A DNA stretch of 64,000 nt, taken from Variovorax sp. Root473 (GTDB lineage Bacteria; Pseudomonadota; Gammaproteobacteria; Burkholderiales; Burkholderiaceae_C). Location of the stretch: positions 97,812 to 161,811 of the forward strand of contig NZ_LMEV01000012.1 of NCBI RefSeq assembly GCF_001426505.1, given 5' to 3'. Position 1 is the stretch's first letter. Each line of letters starts with the position of its first letter. Position numbers and translations under genes: made by a program. Of the stretch, positions 26,443 to 35,702 are shown one piece after another. The notes beneath the pieces were generated by a model. That model ran no database searches. It was not told the DNA's origin and was given only the letters and a program-made list of their open reading frames with translations.

Positions 26443-27345
26443 ATGCGGCTGCGCCACATCGAGGTCTTCAACGCGATCATGCTCGCGGGCAGCGTGAGCG
26501 CGGCTGCGCGGCTCATCAACATCACGCAGCCGGCCGTGAGCCGCACGCTGCAGCATGCCGAGCTGCAGCTGGGCTTTCCGCTGTTCCAGCGCGCCAAGGG
26601 ACGGCTCACCCCGACCACCGAGGCGCTCACGCTGTACCCGCACATCGAGCGGCTGTTCGCGCAACTCGACGAGGTGCAGCGCCTGGCGGCGAACCTGCGC
26701 GCGGGCAACGACACCGGCGAGCTGCGCATCCTCAGCGTGCTCGCGCTGAGCTACGAAATCCTGCCGCGCGCGCTCAAGGCCTTCCGCGAAATGCATCCGG
26801 GCTACGCGATCACGGTCGAGTCGCTGCACTCGCCGCAGATCATGTCCGCGCTGCTGTTGCAAGAGGCCGACGTGGGCTTTGCCTTCAGCCCCGCGGTGCA
26901 TCCCTCGCTCACGCAGGAGACGCTGGCCGACAGCCGCATGGTGTGCGTCGCGCCCAAGGGCATGCTGCCGCGCGCGCTGGTACGCAACGGCTCGGTGGCG
27001 CTGCACGACCTCATCGACCGTCCCGTGATCGGCCTCGATGGCCGTGACCCCGTCGGCACCAGCCTGAGCCAGGCCTGCCGGCAGGCGGGCGTGGGTTTCC
27101 AGCAGGCCGTGGTTACGGTGCAGACCTACCACGCGGCCCTGGCCATGGCGCACCACGGGCTGGGCGTGGCGCTGGTCGACGGCTGCACGGCGCGCTCGGC
27201 CGACCACGCCAAGGTCGACGTGCTGACGCTGGAGCCACACATTCCGGTGCCGGTGCGCGCGCTGCGCTTCGCGGGCCGGCCTGATTCCGTGGCCGTGCGC
27301 GGCATCACGCGCTGCATGCGCGAAGCGATCGAGCAGACCGCCTGA
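26443..27345 (+). CDS. LysR-family transcriptional regulator
   Basis: A 300-residue LysR protein. The helix-turn-helix is at residues about 1-60 (VFNAIMLAGSVSAAARLINI, then TQPAVSRTLQHAELQLG), and the substrate-binding domain has GELRILSVLALSYEILPRAL and HHGLGVALVDG. It resembles regulators of amino-acid and opine catabolism (GcvA/NocR-like layout). The ATG follows the M20 stop by 22 bp, so it may be in the same transcript and respond to the product of that peptidase (inference). Confidence 0.85.
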   Translation: MRLRHIEVFNAIMLAGSVSAAARLINITQPAVSRTLQHAELQLGFPLFQRAKGRLTPTTEALTLYPHIERLFAQLDEVQRLAANLRAGNDTGELRILSVLALSYEILPRALKAFREMHPGYAITVESLHSPQIMSALLLQEADVGFAFSPAVHPSLTQETLADSRMVCVAPKGMLPRALVRNGSVALHDLIDRPVIGLDGRDPVGTSLSQACRQAGVGFQQAVVTVQTYHAALAMAHHGLGVALVDGCTARSADHAKVDVLTLEPHIPVPVRALRFAGRPDSVAVRGITRCMREAIEQTA

Positions 27346-27373
27346 GAAAAGATGCGGGGCATTCGCCTCGCGC

Positions 27374-27379
27374 CATAAT
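27374..27379 (+). promoter_or_regulatory. -10-like element before DUF2946 gene
   Basis: CATAAT ends 8 nt before ATG 27388. This is the third gene in the window where a -10-like hexamer nearly abuts the start codon. Confidence 0.35.
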
Positions 27380-27387
27380 CCGCGCCC

Positions 27388-27747
27388 ATGCACGCCCTTC
27401 GAACCTTCTTCGCAATGCACCGCCTGGTGCTGGCGTGGTTCATGGCGTCGCTGCTGGTCGCGGGCGCGTCGCCGCTCGTGAACCCGCAGGCGATGGAGCT
27501 GGTGTGTTCCGCTGCGGGCACCGTCAAGCTCATCGTGCAGGGCGACGACGGTGCGACCGAAGTCGGCATGGCGGCCATGGACTGCCCGCTGTGCATGGTC
27601 TCCGGACCACCGCCTGCCACTGTGCAGGTGACACTGCCCACGCCGCTGCCGCTGGGCCGCGCGCTGCAATCGATTCCCGCTGCCCGCCTTGCGGCAGCCA
27701 CGGCCTCGCCGCCGCCGGCGCGAGCGCCGCCCACGCATCTCTCCTGA
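27388..27747 (+). CDS. DUF2946-family protein
   Basis: A 119-residue protein with an N-terminal hydrophobic helix (LVLAWFMASLLVAGASPLV), a short domain with AMELVCSAAGTVKLIV and a CxxC motif in MDCPLCMV, followed by a Pro/Ala-rich tail. DUF2946 proteins are small exported proteins often found beside TonB-dependent receptors and copper-responsive genes, so a metal-related role is plausible but unproven. It precedes the TonB receptor gene by 116 bp. Confidence 0.8.
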   Translation: MHALRTFFAMHRLVLAWFMASLLVAGASPLVNPQAMELVCSAAGTVKLIVQGDDGATEVGMAAMDCPLCMVSGPPPATVQVTLPTPLPLGRALQSIPAARLAAATASPPPARAPPTHLS

Positions 27748-27863
27748 GCTTCGTCGTTCCTGCACCTGACGCCGCCTGAACGGGCCGCGCGGTGCGTTCC
27801 CGGTCGTTGTGCGGCCGGTGCTGCGTTTCATTTTTTCGCCAGCGCCGTCGCGAGAGAGATGCC

Positions 27864-30029
27864 ATGCCTACCCTGTCCCGTGCCCCCGCTTTGGGGCTGC
27901 TTGCCTTGCTCGGCGCCGTCCATGCGCCTGCCCATGCCCAGACCGCCGTGTCTTCACTGCCTTTGATCGAAGTGGCCGACGACGCCCCGCGCCCCAATGG
28001 GCGGCTCGACCTCGACACGCCCGCCGACACCGCGAGCCGCCTGGGCCTCACGCCGCGCGAGATGCCGGCTTCCGTCACCGTGGTGAACCGCGCGGTGCTC
28101 GATGCGCGCGGTGCGCAGAACACGCAGGAGGCGCTGCGTGCCGTGCCCGGCGTGACCGCGCACGATGCGCCCGGCAATGTCGGCGTGAGCTACCGGGGCT
28201 TCGGCAGCGGCTCGATCGCGCAGCTGTTCAACGGCATCAACGTGCAGTATTCGATCGCGGCCCGCCCGGTCGACAGCTGGATCTACGACCGCGTCGAGGC
28301 CATCGGCGGCCCATCGAGCTTCCTGTTCGGTTCGGGCGCGCTGGGCGGCTCGATCAACTACATCACCAAGGCGCCCGAGCGCAGCGACTTCGCCGAAGCG
28401 CAACTGCGCCTGGGCACGCAGCACCTGAAAGAGGCTTCGTTCGGCCTGAACCGCCGCATCGCCGGTGACGGCGGCGCGGGCAGCCACTACGCGCGCATCG
28501 ACGTGAACCACCGCGACGCCAATGGCTGGACCGACGGCACCAAGAACCAGTCGACGCAGCTCGCGGCTTCGCTGCTGTCGGACTTCGGCGGCGGCCTGAA
28601 GCACACGCTGGCCTACGAATACCAGGACGAAGATGTCACGCGGCCCTACTGGGGCACGCCCGTGCTGAACCCCGCGGGCGGCGAGATGCGCATCGACCGC
28701 GCCGCGCGCTTCAAGAACTACAACAGCGCGGACGGCCTCTACGCGCAGCGCGTGCAGTGGCTGCGCTCGGTCACCGAGTGGCAGGCCAGCGATGCGTTGC
28801 AGTTCAAGAACACCTTCTACGCCTACGACGCGTTGCGCGACTACCGCAATGTCGAGAACTACCGCTACAACGCGAACAACACGGCGGTCATCCGCTCGGG
28901 CGCCTTGCTGCAGCGGCACGACCAGGGCGTGTGGGGCAACCGCGTCGAAGGCACCTACAAGGGGCAGCTCGGCGGGTTGAAGAGCGACTGGTCCTTCGGG
29001 CTCGACTTCAGCGTGAACCGGCAGACGCGCTTTCCCAACAGCCTGCCCGGCACCGTGAGCACGGTGAACCCGTATGTCTTCGCCACCGAGCGCTTCTTCG
29101 ACGTGCCCGGCATGACGCCGGGCTTCCGGCCCGACCGGAACAACAAGGTGCGAACCACCGCGCTGTACCTGGAGAACCGCACCGCGCTGCAGCCGTCGTT
29201 GCACCTCGTGACGGCGCTGCGCCACGAGCGCATCGACCTCGACCTGGTCAACCGCCGCACCGTGGACGCGGCGAACCCGGCCACCTTCCATCGCGGCTAC
29301 CAACCCACCACCGGCCGCATCGGCCTGGTGTGGGACTTCGCGCCCGGCACCAGCCTCTACGCGCAGTACGCCACGGCGGCCGATCCGCCGTCGGGCGTGC
29401 TCTCGACCGCGTCGTTCGCCGACGTGCGCAACAACAGCGAGCTCACCACCGGCCGGCAGGTCGAGGTCGGCACCAAGCTCGACTTCTGGCAGGGCAAGGG
29501 CACGGCCACGCTCGCGGCCTACAGCATCCGCCGCACCAACATCGCGACGCAGGACCCGGCCAACAGCGCGCTCACGGTGCTCGTTGGCGAGCAGTCGTCC
29601 AAGGGCGTGGAGCTGGCGTTCGGTTTGCAGCCGACGCCGCAGTGGTCGCTGCAAGGCAACCTCACGTACGTCGATGCGCGCTATGAGCAGTTCCGCCAGG
29701 GCGGCGTGTCGCTCGCGGGCCGAACGCCCACCAACACGCCGGCGGTGGTCGCGAACCTCTGGGTGTCGTACGCCATCACGCCGCGTCTGCAGGCCACGGC
29801 GGGCGTGCGGCATGTGGGCAAGGTGTACGCCGATGCGGCCAACACGATGCACTGGCCCGGCTACACGCTGCTCGATCTCGGGCTGAGCTGGCAGGTGAAC
29901 CGGACGGTGTCGGTGGTGGGCCGCATCCGCAATATGACCGACCGCGTGTATGCCGCGAACGTCGGCGCCGGCTTCGCCTACCTGGGCGCGCCGCGCACGG
30001 CCGACGTGTCGTTGCGCGTGAGCTTCTGA
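27864..30029 (+). CDS. TonB-dependent siderophore receptor
   Basis: A 721-residue outer-membrane gated porin of the ferrichrome/ferric-siderophore class (FhuE/FoxA-like). The signal peptide (to AHAQ) precedes a plug domain (about residues 50-170; ASVTVVNRAVLDARGAQNTQ, GSIAQLFNGINV, GPSSFLFGSGALGGSINYIT). A 22-strand barrel follows and ends in the C-terminal aromatic motif PRTADVSLRVSF needed for BAM insertion. ATG 27864 was chosen for its signal peptide. It is followed after 17 bp by a PepSY protein. The ligand cannot be named. Confidence 0.93.
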   Translation: MPTLSRAPALGLLALLGAVHAPAHAQTAVSSLPLIEVADDAPRPNGRLDLDTPADTASRLGLTPREMPASVTVVNRAVLDARGAQNTQEALRAVPGVTAHDAPGNVGVSYRGFGSGSIAQLFNGINVQYSIAARPVDSWIYDRVEAIGGPSSFLFGSGALGGSINYITKAPERSDFAEAQLRLGTQHLKEASFGLNRRIAGDGGAGSHYARIDVNHRDANGWTDGTKNQSTQLAASLLSDFGGGLKHTLAYEYQDEDVTRPYWGTPVLNPAGGEMRIDRAARFKNYNSADGLYAQRVQWLRSVTEWQASDALQFKNTFYAYDALRDYRNVENYRYNANNTAVIRSGALLQRHDQGVWGNRVEGTYKGQLGGLKSDWSFGLDFSVNRQTRFPNSLPGTVSTVNPYVFATERFFDVPGMTPGFRPDRNNKVRTTALYLENRTALQPSLHLVTALRHERIDLDLVNRRTVDAANPATFHRGYQPTTGRIGLVWDFAPGTSLYAQYATAADPPSGVLSTASFADVRNNSELTTGRQVEVGTKLDFWQGKGTATLAAYSIRRTNIATQDPANSALTVLVGEQSSKGVELAFGLQPTPQWSLQGNLTYVDARYEQFRQGGVSLAGRTPTNTPAVVANLWVSYAITPRLQATAGVRHVGKVYADAANTMHWPGYTLLDLGLSWQVNRTVSVVGRIRNMTDRVYAANVGAGFAYLGAPRTADVSLRVSF

Positions 30030-30046
30030 ACCGCAGGAGCACCGCC

Positions 30047-31621
30047 ATGCATGCCAAACGCTGGTTGTTCCTGGTCCACCGCTGGCTCGGTGTCGTCGTC
30101 TGTGCCTTCTTCGCGATGTGGTTCATCTCGGGCGTCGTGATGATGTACGTGGGCTACCCCAAGCTCACCGAGGCCGAACGCCTGCAGCACCTGCCGCCGC
30201 TCGATGCGTCGGCGCCCTTGCTGGGTCCGCGACAGGCGCTCGACGCGGCCGGCATCGCGGGGCCGTTGCAGGACCTGCGGCTCGCCGTGGCCAGCGGCGG
30301 GCAGGCGGTGTACCTTGCGGTGCCGGCGCGCGCAGCAGAGCCCGGCGCGCGCCGTTCGCCGGCGGGTCGCGGCGTGGTCGTCGTCGATGCGCAGACCGGC
30401 GCGCTGCTGCGCGAGGTCGACCGCGCCCGCGCGCTCGTCAGCGCGCAGGCCTATGGGGGCGAGGGCGTGCTGCTCAGGTACCGGGGCACCATCGACGAAG
30501 ACGCCTTCACCCATTCGCGCGGGCTCGACGCGCACCGCCCGCTGCATGTGGTCGACCTGGCCGATGCGCAGGCCACGCGGCTGTACATCTCGGGCCGCAC
30601 CGGCGAGGTGGTGCGTGATGCACCGCGTGCCGAGCGGCTGTGGAACTACGCCGGTGCGTGGATCCACTGGCTGTACCCGCTGCGCGGCACGGGCCTGGAC
30701 CGCTACTGGGCCGACATCGTCAACTGGCTGTCGATCGTCGGCATCGCCGTCACGCTCACCGGCACGGTGGTGGGCGTGATGCGCTGGCGTTTCCGGCGCA
30801 CCTACAAGAGCGGCTCGCACTCGCCGTACCAGGGCTTCATGATGCGCTGGCATCACATCAGCGGGCTGCTGTTTGCGCTCGTCACGCTGACGTGGATCTT
30901 CAGCGGGCTGATGTCGATGAACCCCTGGCGCGTGTTCGACAGCGGTGCGCCGGCATTGCGCATGGCGGCGATGCAGGGCGGGCCGCTCGTGGTGAACGCA
31001 GGCGATGCGACGCCCGCTGCGCTGCTGGCTTCCACGCGCGGCGACGTCCGCGAACTGCGCTGGGTGCGCGCGGCGGGGCAGACGCTGGTGCTGGCCAGCA
31101 CCGCCGGCGGCCGACCGCTGGTGCGCGACGCGGCCCGCGCACAGCCTCGGCAGATCGACCCGGAGGCGCTGCGCACTGCCGTCGCGCAGCTGCTGCCCGA
31201 CCCGGTCGCGCGCATCGATGTGCTCACCGCCTACGACAGCCACTACTACACGCGCGAAGCGCACACCATGACCGGCGGCAGCGAGAAGCCGCTGCCCGTC
31301 TGGCGCGTGGTGTTCGCCGACACGCACGCCACCTGGGTCCACGTCGATCCGCAGACCGGTGCCGTGCTTGCTCGCAGCGACCGCACGCGGCGCCTGAGCC
31401 GATGGCTGTTCGCGATGCTGCACAGCTGGGACTGGCTGCCGCTGCTCGAGCACCGCCCGCTGTGGGACGTGTTGCTGGTCGCACTCAGTGCGGGCGGCGC
31501 GCTGCTGAGCCTGACCGGCGTGGTGATCGGCTGGCGGCGCCTGGGCCGCAAGCTCAGAAGTGCGACGGGGGCGCGTCCAGCGCCTGCGCGATCCGCTGCG
31601 CCGAGCCGAAGGCCAGCGTGA
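30047..31621 (+). CDS. PepSY-domain membrane protein (siderophore-linked)
   Basis: A 524-residue inner-membrane protein. It has an N-terminal helix (WLGVVVCAFFAMWFISGVVM) and further helices near 225-250 (IVNWLSIVGIAVTLTGTVVG), 270-290 and 475-500. Two PepSY-like periplasmic segments are present, and His residues near the membrane (LFLVHRWLG, MRWHHISGL, MLHSWDWLPL) could bind haem. Such proteins usually accompany TonB receptors and are thought to act as ferric-siderophore reductases. The last 68 bp overlap the 3' end of dadA on the opposite strand. Confidence 0.87.
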   Translation: MHAKRWLFLVHRWLGVVVCAFFAMWFISGVVMMYVGYPKLTEAERLQHLPPLDASAPLLGPRQALDAAGIAGPLQDLRLAVASGGQAVYLAVPARAAEPGARRSPAGRGVVVVDAQTGALLREVDRARALVSAQAYGGEGVLLRYRGTIDEDAFTHSRGLDAHRPLHVVDLADAQATRLYISGRTGEVVRDAPRAERLWNYAGAWIHWLYPLRGTGLDRYWADIVNWLSIVGIAVTLTGTVVGVMRWRFRRTYKSGSHSPYQGFMMRWHHISGLLFALVTLTWIFSGLMSMNPWRVFDSGAPALRMAAMQGGPLVVNAGDATPAALLASTRGDVRELRWVRAAGQTLVLASTAGGRPLVRDAARAQPRQIDPEALRTAVAQLLPDPVARIDVLTAYDSHYYTREAHTMTGGSEKPLPVWRVVFADTHATWVHVDPQTGAVLARSDRTRRLSRWLFAMLHSWDWLPLLEHRPLWDVLLVALSAGGALLSLTGVVIGWRRLGRKLRSATGARPAPARSAAPSRRPA

Positions 31622-32780
31622 AACCCAGCGCGCCGTGGCCGGTGTTGAACAGCATGTTCGACGGCGCATGCGGCAGTCGCCCGATGATCGGCAAGCCCTT
31701 CGGCGTGGCCGGGCGCATGCCGGTCCAGGGGTGCAGTTCGGCCAGCCGGCTCGCGCGCGGAAACACGGCGCGCGTGGCGTCGGCCAGCGTCTCGATGCGC
31801 GTGGCGGGAATGCTCGCGTCGTGTCCCACGAGCTCGGCCATGCCGGCCACGCGCAGGCGCGAGCCGATGCGCGCGAAGACGACCTTGCGCGCGCTGTCGG
31901 TCACGTTCACGCGCGGCGCTGCGCCGGGCGCGGGGTCGACGTCGACCGTGATGCTGTAGCCCTTGAGCGGGTACACCGGCAGGTAGGCGCCAAGTGCGCG
32001 ACCGAGCGTGTGCGAGGCCGAGCCCAGCGCCATCACGAAGGCACCGGCTTCGATGTCGCCTTGTCTGGTCTGCACGGCTGCCACGCGGCCTGCGCTGCGC
32101 GCGAAGCCGTGCACGTCGGCACCGAGCACGAAGCGCACGCCGCGCGCGCTCAATGCGCGCATCAGCTCGGCGCACACCTTGAAGCAATCGGCCGCGCACT
32201 CGCTCGGCGTGTGGACCGCACCCGCCATCTGGCCGCGATAGTCCGCGAGCGCGGGCTCGATGGCCACGCACTCGTCGGGCGTGACGACGCGCTGCTCGCT
32301 GCCCATGCGGCGCTGCAGTTCGACCTGCGCACGCGCACCCGCCAGCGAGGCCTCGCTGGCGTAGAGCACCAGCTTGCCGGTGGCGGAGAAGTCGCAGTCG
32401 GGTGCGATGTCGGCCTGCATGGCCTCGAAGCCCGTGCGACTCGCGGCCGCCAGCGCGAGCAACTGTGCGGTGGTGTCGCGCGAGGTCTCGGCGTTGCAGG
32501 CACCGAGGAAGGCCAGGCCCCAGCGCCATTGCAGCGGGTCGAGCTGCGGGCGCAGCTTCAGCGGCGAGGTGGGGGAGAACAGCAGCTTGGGCAGCTGCTT
32601 CCAGATCGACGGGTCGGCCAGCGGCTGCACGTACGAGTAGCTCAGCTGCGCGCCGTTGCCGCCGCTGGCGCCCGCGCCGGGCGCCGCGCGGTCGATCACC
32701 GTGACCTGGTGGCCCTGGCGCTCGAGTTGCCAGGCGGTCGCCAGGCCCACGATGCCGGCGCCGAGCACGCACACATGCAT
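31554..32780 (-). CDS. dadA: D-amino-acid dehydrogenase, small subunit type
   Basis: A 408-residue FAD-dependent oxidase-family protein that deaminates D-amino acids to 2-oxo acids, passing electrons to the respiratory chain. The FAD motif GAGIVGLATAWQLERQGHQV is at the N-terminus, followed by GNGAQLSYSYVQPLADP, typical of DadA. The C-terminal GLPIIGRLPHAPSNMLFNTGHG matches the family's second FAD contact. It is divergent from an amino-acid binding protein and racemase, suggesting a D-amino-acid role. Its 3' end overlaps the convergent PepSY gene. Confidence 0.9.
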   Translation of the reverse strand: MHVCVLGAGIVGLATAWQLERQGHQVTVIDRAAPGAGASGGNGAQLSYSYVQPLADPSIWKQLPKLLFSPTSPLKLRPQLDPLQWRWGLAFLGACNAETSRDTTAQLLALAAASRTGFEAMQADIAPDCDFSATGKLVLYASEASLAGARAQVELQRRMGSEQRVVTPDECVAIEPALADYRGQMAGAVHTPSECAADCFKVCAELMRALSARGVRFVLGADVHGFARSAGRVAAVQTRQGDIEAGAFVMALGSASHTLGRALGAYLPVYPLKGYSITVDVDPAPGAAPRVNVTDSARKVVFARIGSRLRVAGMAELVGHDASIPATRIETLADATRAVFPRASRLAELHPWTGMRPATPKGLPIIGRLPHAPSNMLFNTGHGALGFTLAFGSAQRIAQALDAPPSHF

Positions 32781-32917
32781 GGGGGCAACTTTCCGGAAGT
32801 GAAGAAGAAGGAAGTCAAAAGAGACAGCCTGCGACTGTAGAGGCGCCCCGCGTTGGCCGGAAATGCCAAAAGAACCCAGCCCATAACCTTTGGGCATGAC
32901 CCCGGGGTTAATTGGAA

Positions 32918-32947
32918 TTGTCCCGATGTGTCACTCCTTCTTACACT
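32918..32947 (+). promoter_or_regulatory. Possible promoter for binding protein-racemase operon
   Basis: TTGTCC (32918-32923) and TACACT (32942-32947) with an 18-bp spacer match 4 of 6 bases each of the -35 and -10 consensus. The site lies within the 202-bp region divergent from dadA. Confidence 0.35.
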
Positions 32948-32982
32948 GGTTGTCTGATCAATCCAACCGAATGAAGGCTCGA

Positions 32983-33873
32983 ATGAAACTCTCCGTCTTG
33001 ATGGCTTCCCTGGCTGCCGCGGTCCTCTTCACCGCACCCGCCGCGCAGGCTGCCGACACGCTCGCCAAGATCGCCGAGTCCGGCAAGATCACGCTCGCCT
33101 ACCGCGAGTCGTCGGTGCCTTTCAGCTACCTGGACGGCCCCAACAAGCCGATCGGGTTTTCGGTGGAACTCTCCAACGCCGTGGTCGAGGCGGTGAAGAA
33201 GAAGTTGAACAAGCCCAACCTGCAGGTCTCGCTGATGGCGGTCACCTCGCAGAACCGCATTCCGCTGATCACCAACGGCACCGTCGACCTGGAGTGCGGC
33301 TCCACCACCAACAACACCGCGCGCGGCAAGGACGTGGCCTTTGCGGTCAACCACTTTTACACGGGCACGCGCCTGCTGACGAAGAAATCTTCCAGGATCA
33401 AGGACTACGCCGACCTCGCGAAGAAGACCGTGGCCAGCACCACCGGCACCACCAACGCGCTGGTCATGCGCAAGTACAACGCCGAGAAGAACCTGGGCAT
33501 GGACATCGTGCTCGGCAAGGACCACGCCGACGCGTTCCTGCTGGTCGAGAACGACCGCGCCGTGGCCTTCGCCATGGACGACATCCTGCTGTTCGGCCTC
33601 ATCGCCAACTCGAAGAACCCGGCCGACTACGAAGTGGTGGGCGAGTCGCTGCAGGTCGAGCCCTACGCCTGCATGCTGCCCAAGGACGACCCGGCCTTCA
33701 AGAAGCTGGTGGACGACACCTTCACCGCCATGATGAAGAGCGGCGAGTTCGAGAAGCTCTACACCAAGTGGTTCATGCAGCCGATCCCGCCGAAGAACGT
33801 GCCGCTGAATCTGCCGATGAGCGATCAGCTGAAAGAGAACCTCAAGGCCTTCAGCGACAAACCAGCGACCTGA
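32983..33873 (+). CDS. Amino-acid ABC transporter substrate-binding protein (Glu/Asp type)
   Basis: A 296-residue periplasmic binding protein of the glutamate/aspartate (GltI/AatJ) family. A Sec signal (MKLSVLMASLAAAVLFTAPA, AQA cleavage) precedes KITLAYRESSVPFSYLDG. The family's DLECGSTTNNTARGKDVAF ligand loop and VASTTGTTNALVMRKYN hinge region follow. ATG 32983 is preceded by AAGG at 5 nt; ATG 32971 is an alternative. No permease or ATPase genes are adjacent, so it probably serves a distant gltJKL-type transporter. The racemase gene follows after 29 bp. Confidence 0.9.
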   Translation: MKLSVLMASLAAAVLFTAPAAQAADTLAKIAESGKITLAYRESSVPFSYLDGPNKPIGFSVELSNAVVEAVKKKLNKPNLQVSLMAVTSQNRIPLITNGTVDLECGSTTNNTARGKDVAFAVNHFYTGTRLLTKKSSRIKDYADLAKKTVASTTGTTNALVMRKYNAEKNLGMDIVLGKDHADAFLLVENDRAVAFAMDDILLFGLIANSKNPADYEVVGESLQVEPYACMLPKDDPAFKKLVDDTFTAMMKSGEFEKLYTKWFMQPIPPKNVPLNLPMSDQLKENLKAFSDKPAT

Positions 33874-33902
33874 TCGCACAGAGAGAGCGAAAGAGAAAAG
33901 AC

Positions 33903-34643
33903 ATGGTCGCTGCCACACAGGTCGTCGGCATCCTCGGGGGCATGGGCCCCGCGGCGGGCGCCGACTTCGTCCGGCTCTTCGTGCAGGCTTGTGCCCAGCA
34001 GATGCGCGCGCGCGGCGAGCCGGTGCGCGACCAGTCTTTTCCCGAGCACTGGCTGGCGCAGGTGCCGGTGCCCGACCGCACCGGCGCGCTGGCCTCCGAC
34101 GCACAGGGCGCGCACCAGCCGCTCGAGCCGATGCTGCAGGCGCTGGGCCGGCTGGCCGCACTGGGCAGCCGCGCCGTGGCCATCGCCTGCAACACCGCGC
34201 ATGCGTGGCACGCCAACCTGCAGGAACGCTTTCCGCAGGTCGAGCTGCTGCACATGGCGCGCGAAACCGCGCAGCACCTGGCCGCGCAGGGAGCGAGTGA
34301 GGTGGCGCTGATGGCCACCGAAGGCACCTACCGCGTGCGGCTGTATGAAGAGGCGCTGGCCGAGGCCGGACTGGGTTGCCACGTGCCGCTGGCCGACGAG
34401 CGCCAGACCATCATGCGCGGCATCTTCGAGGGCGTGAAGGCCGGCAACCTGCCGCTGGCCGAACGTTGCTTCTCCGAGGTTGCGCTGCGGCTGGCCGAAC
34501 GGCACGGCCCGGTCACGATCATCATGGGCTGCACCGAGGTGCCGCTGGGCCTGCAGGGCTCGGCCGCGGTGGCGGGGCTGCGCCTCGTCGATCCGGCGCA
34601 GGTGCTGGCCGAGGCGCTGGCGCGGCGGGCCTACGGCACCTGA
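33903..34643 (+). CDS. Aspartate/glutamate racemase family protein
   Basis: A 246-residue cofactor-independent amino-acid racemase. Both catalytic cysteines are present, C96 in AIACNTAH and C210 in IIMGCTEVPL, and the N-terminal GILGGMGPAAGADF motif is typical of aspartate racemases. It would interconvert L- and D-Asp or D-Glu in the cytoplasm. It is cotranscribed with the amino-acid binding protein and divergent from dadA. Together they could convert an imported D/L acidic amino acid (inference). A hairpin with a short T-run follows the stop. Confidence 0.9.
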   Translation: MVAATQVVGILGGMGPAAGADFVRLFVQACAQQMRARGEPVRDQSFPEHWLAQVPVPDRTGALASDAQGAHQPLEPMLQALGRLAALGSRAVAIACNTAHAWHANLQERFPQVELLHMARETAQHLAAQGASEVALMATEGTYRVRLYEEALAEAGLGCHVPLADERQTIMRGIFEGVKAGNLPLAERCFSEVALRLAERHGPVTIIMGCTEVPLGLQGSAAVAGLRLVDPAQVLAEALARRAYGT

Positions 34644-34645
34644 CC

Positions 34646-34671
34646 GCAGCCGGAAGCGGCCCGGCTGCTTT
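34646..34671 (+). terminator. Probable terminator of the racemase operon
   Basis: An 8-bp stem (GCAGCCGG 34646-34653 with CCGGCTGC 34661-34668) and 7-nt loop, followed by only three T residues, directly after the racemase stop. Confidence 0.5.
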
Positions 34672-34770
34672 ACGGTCCGGTCACACGGCCCGGCCCGATT
34701 TCGCCTACATTGCGGCGTGCGTTTTTCTACGCGCCACCCCCTTGTCAGACGATTCAACCGGAGCCTTCGC

Positions 34771-35670
34771 ATGACCTCCTACGACGACAACCGTTCCGAA
34801 TTCGATTCGCTGCGCCCCGGCGACAGCACCGAGCAGGGGGCCACGCGCCGCACCGCGCTCAAGGCCGCCCTCGGTGTCGGCTACGCCGCCGCCGTGCTGC
34901 CGGTGGCCGCGCAGACAGCCATCTCGACCCCGGCCGACGGCCTGAAGGCCGGCCCCATCAAGTACACCGTGAACGGCTTCGAGGTGCCCGCCTACGCCGC
35001 CGCACCGGCCGGCAAGACCGGGCTGCCGGTGGTCCTGGTGATCCAGGAAATCTTCGGCGTGCACGAGTACATCGCCGACACGTGCCGCCGCTTCGCCGGG
35101 CTCGGCTACCTCGCCATTGCGCCCGAGCTGTATGCCCGCCAGGGCGATCCGCGCGGCTACACCGACATTCCCAAGCTGCAGGCCGACATCGTCACCAAGG
35201 TGCCCGACGCGCAGGTCATGGCCGACCTCGACGGCGCGCTCGCCTATGCCAAGGCCAACGGCGGCGACACCAGCAAGGCCGGCATCACCGGCTTCTGCTG
35301 GGGCGGGCGCATCGTGTGGCTGTATGCCGCCACCGGCAAGGTCAAGGCCGGTGTGGCCTGGTACGGCCGGCTGGTCGGGCAGGCCAGCGAACTGCAGCCC
35401 AAACACCCTGTCGACATCGCCGCCAGCCTGCAGGCGCCGGTGCTCGGTTTGTACGGCGGAAAAGACCAAGGGATCCCCCTTGACACGGTTGATAAGATGA
35501 AAGCTGCTCTGGCCACTGGAACCCCGGCGGCCAAGGCATCGAGCTTCGTCGTGTACCCCGAAGCAGGCCACGCGTTCCACGCCGACTACCGTCCCAGCTA
35601 CGTCAAGAGCGCCGCGGACGACGGCTGGCAGCGTGCCACGGCCTGGTTCAAAGCCAATGGTGTCGCCTGA
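34771..35670 (+). CDS. Dienelactone-hydrolase-family protein with Tat-type signal
   Basis: A 299-residue alpha/beta hydrolase of the dienelactone hydrolase family. The Cys-Asp-His triad is C176 (GFCWGGR), D232 (YGGKDQGIP) and H267 (EAGHAFHADYRP). The N-terminus carries twin arginines (TRRTALKAALGVGYAAAV), suggesting Tat export or a leader of about 48 residues; classical dienelactone hydrolases are cytoplasmic and about 240 residues long. It is monocistronic with a downstream terminator. The natural substrate is uncertain. Confidence 0.87.
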   Translation: MTSYDDNRSEFDSLRPGDSTEQGATRRTALKAALGVGYAAAVLPVAAQTAISTPADGLKAGPIKYTVNGFEVPAYAAAPAGKTGLPVVLVIQEIFGVHEYIADTCRRFAGLGYLAIAPELYARQGDPRGYTDIPKLQADIVTKVPDAQVMADLDGALAYAKANGGDTSKAGITGFCWGGRIVWLYAATGKVKAGVAWYGRLVGQASELQPKHPVDIAASLQAPVLGLYGGKDQGIPLDTVDKMKAALATGTPAAKASSFVVYPEAGHAFHADYRPSYVKSAADDGWQRATAWFKANGVA

Positions 35671-35702
35671 CCGCGTCAGCGACCCGTAGCCACTCTCCGC
35701 CG

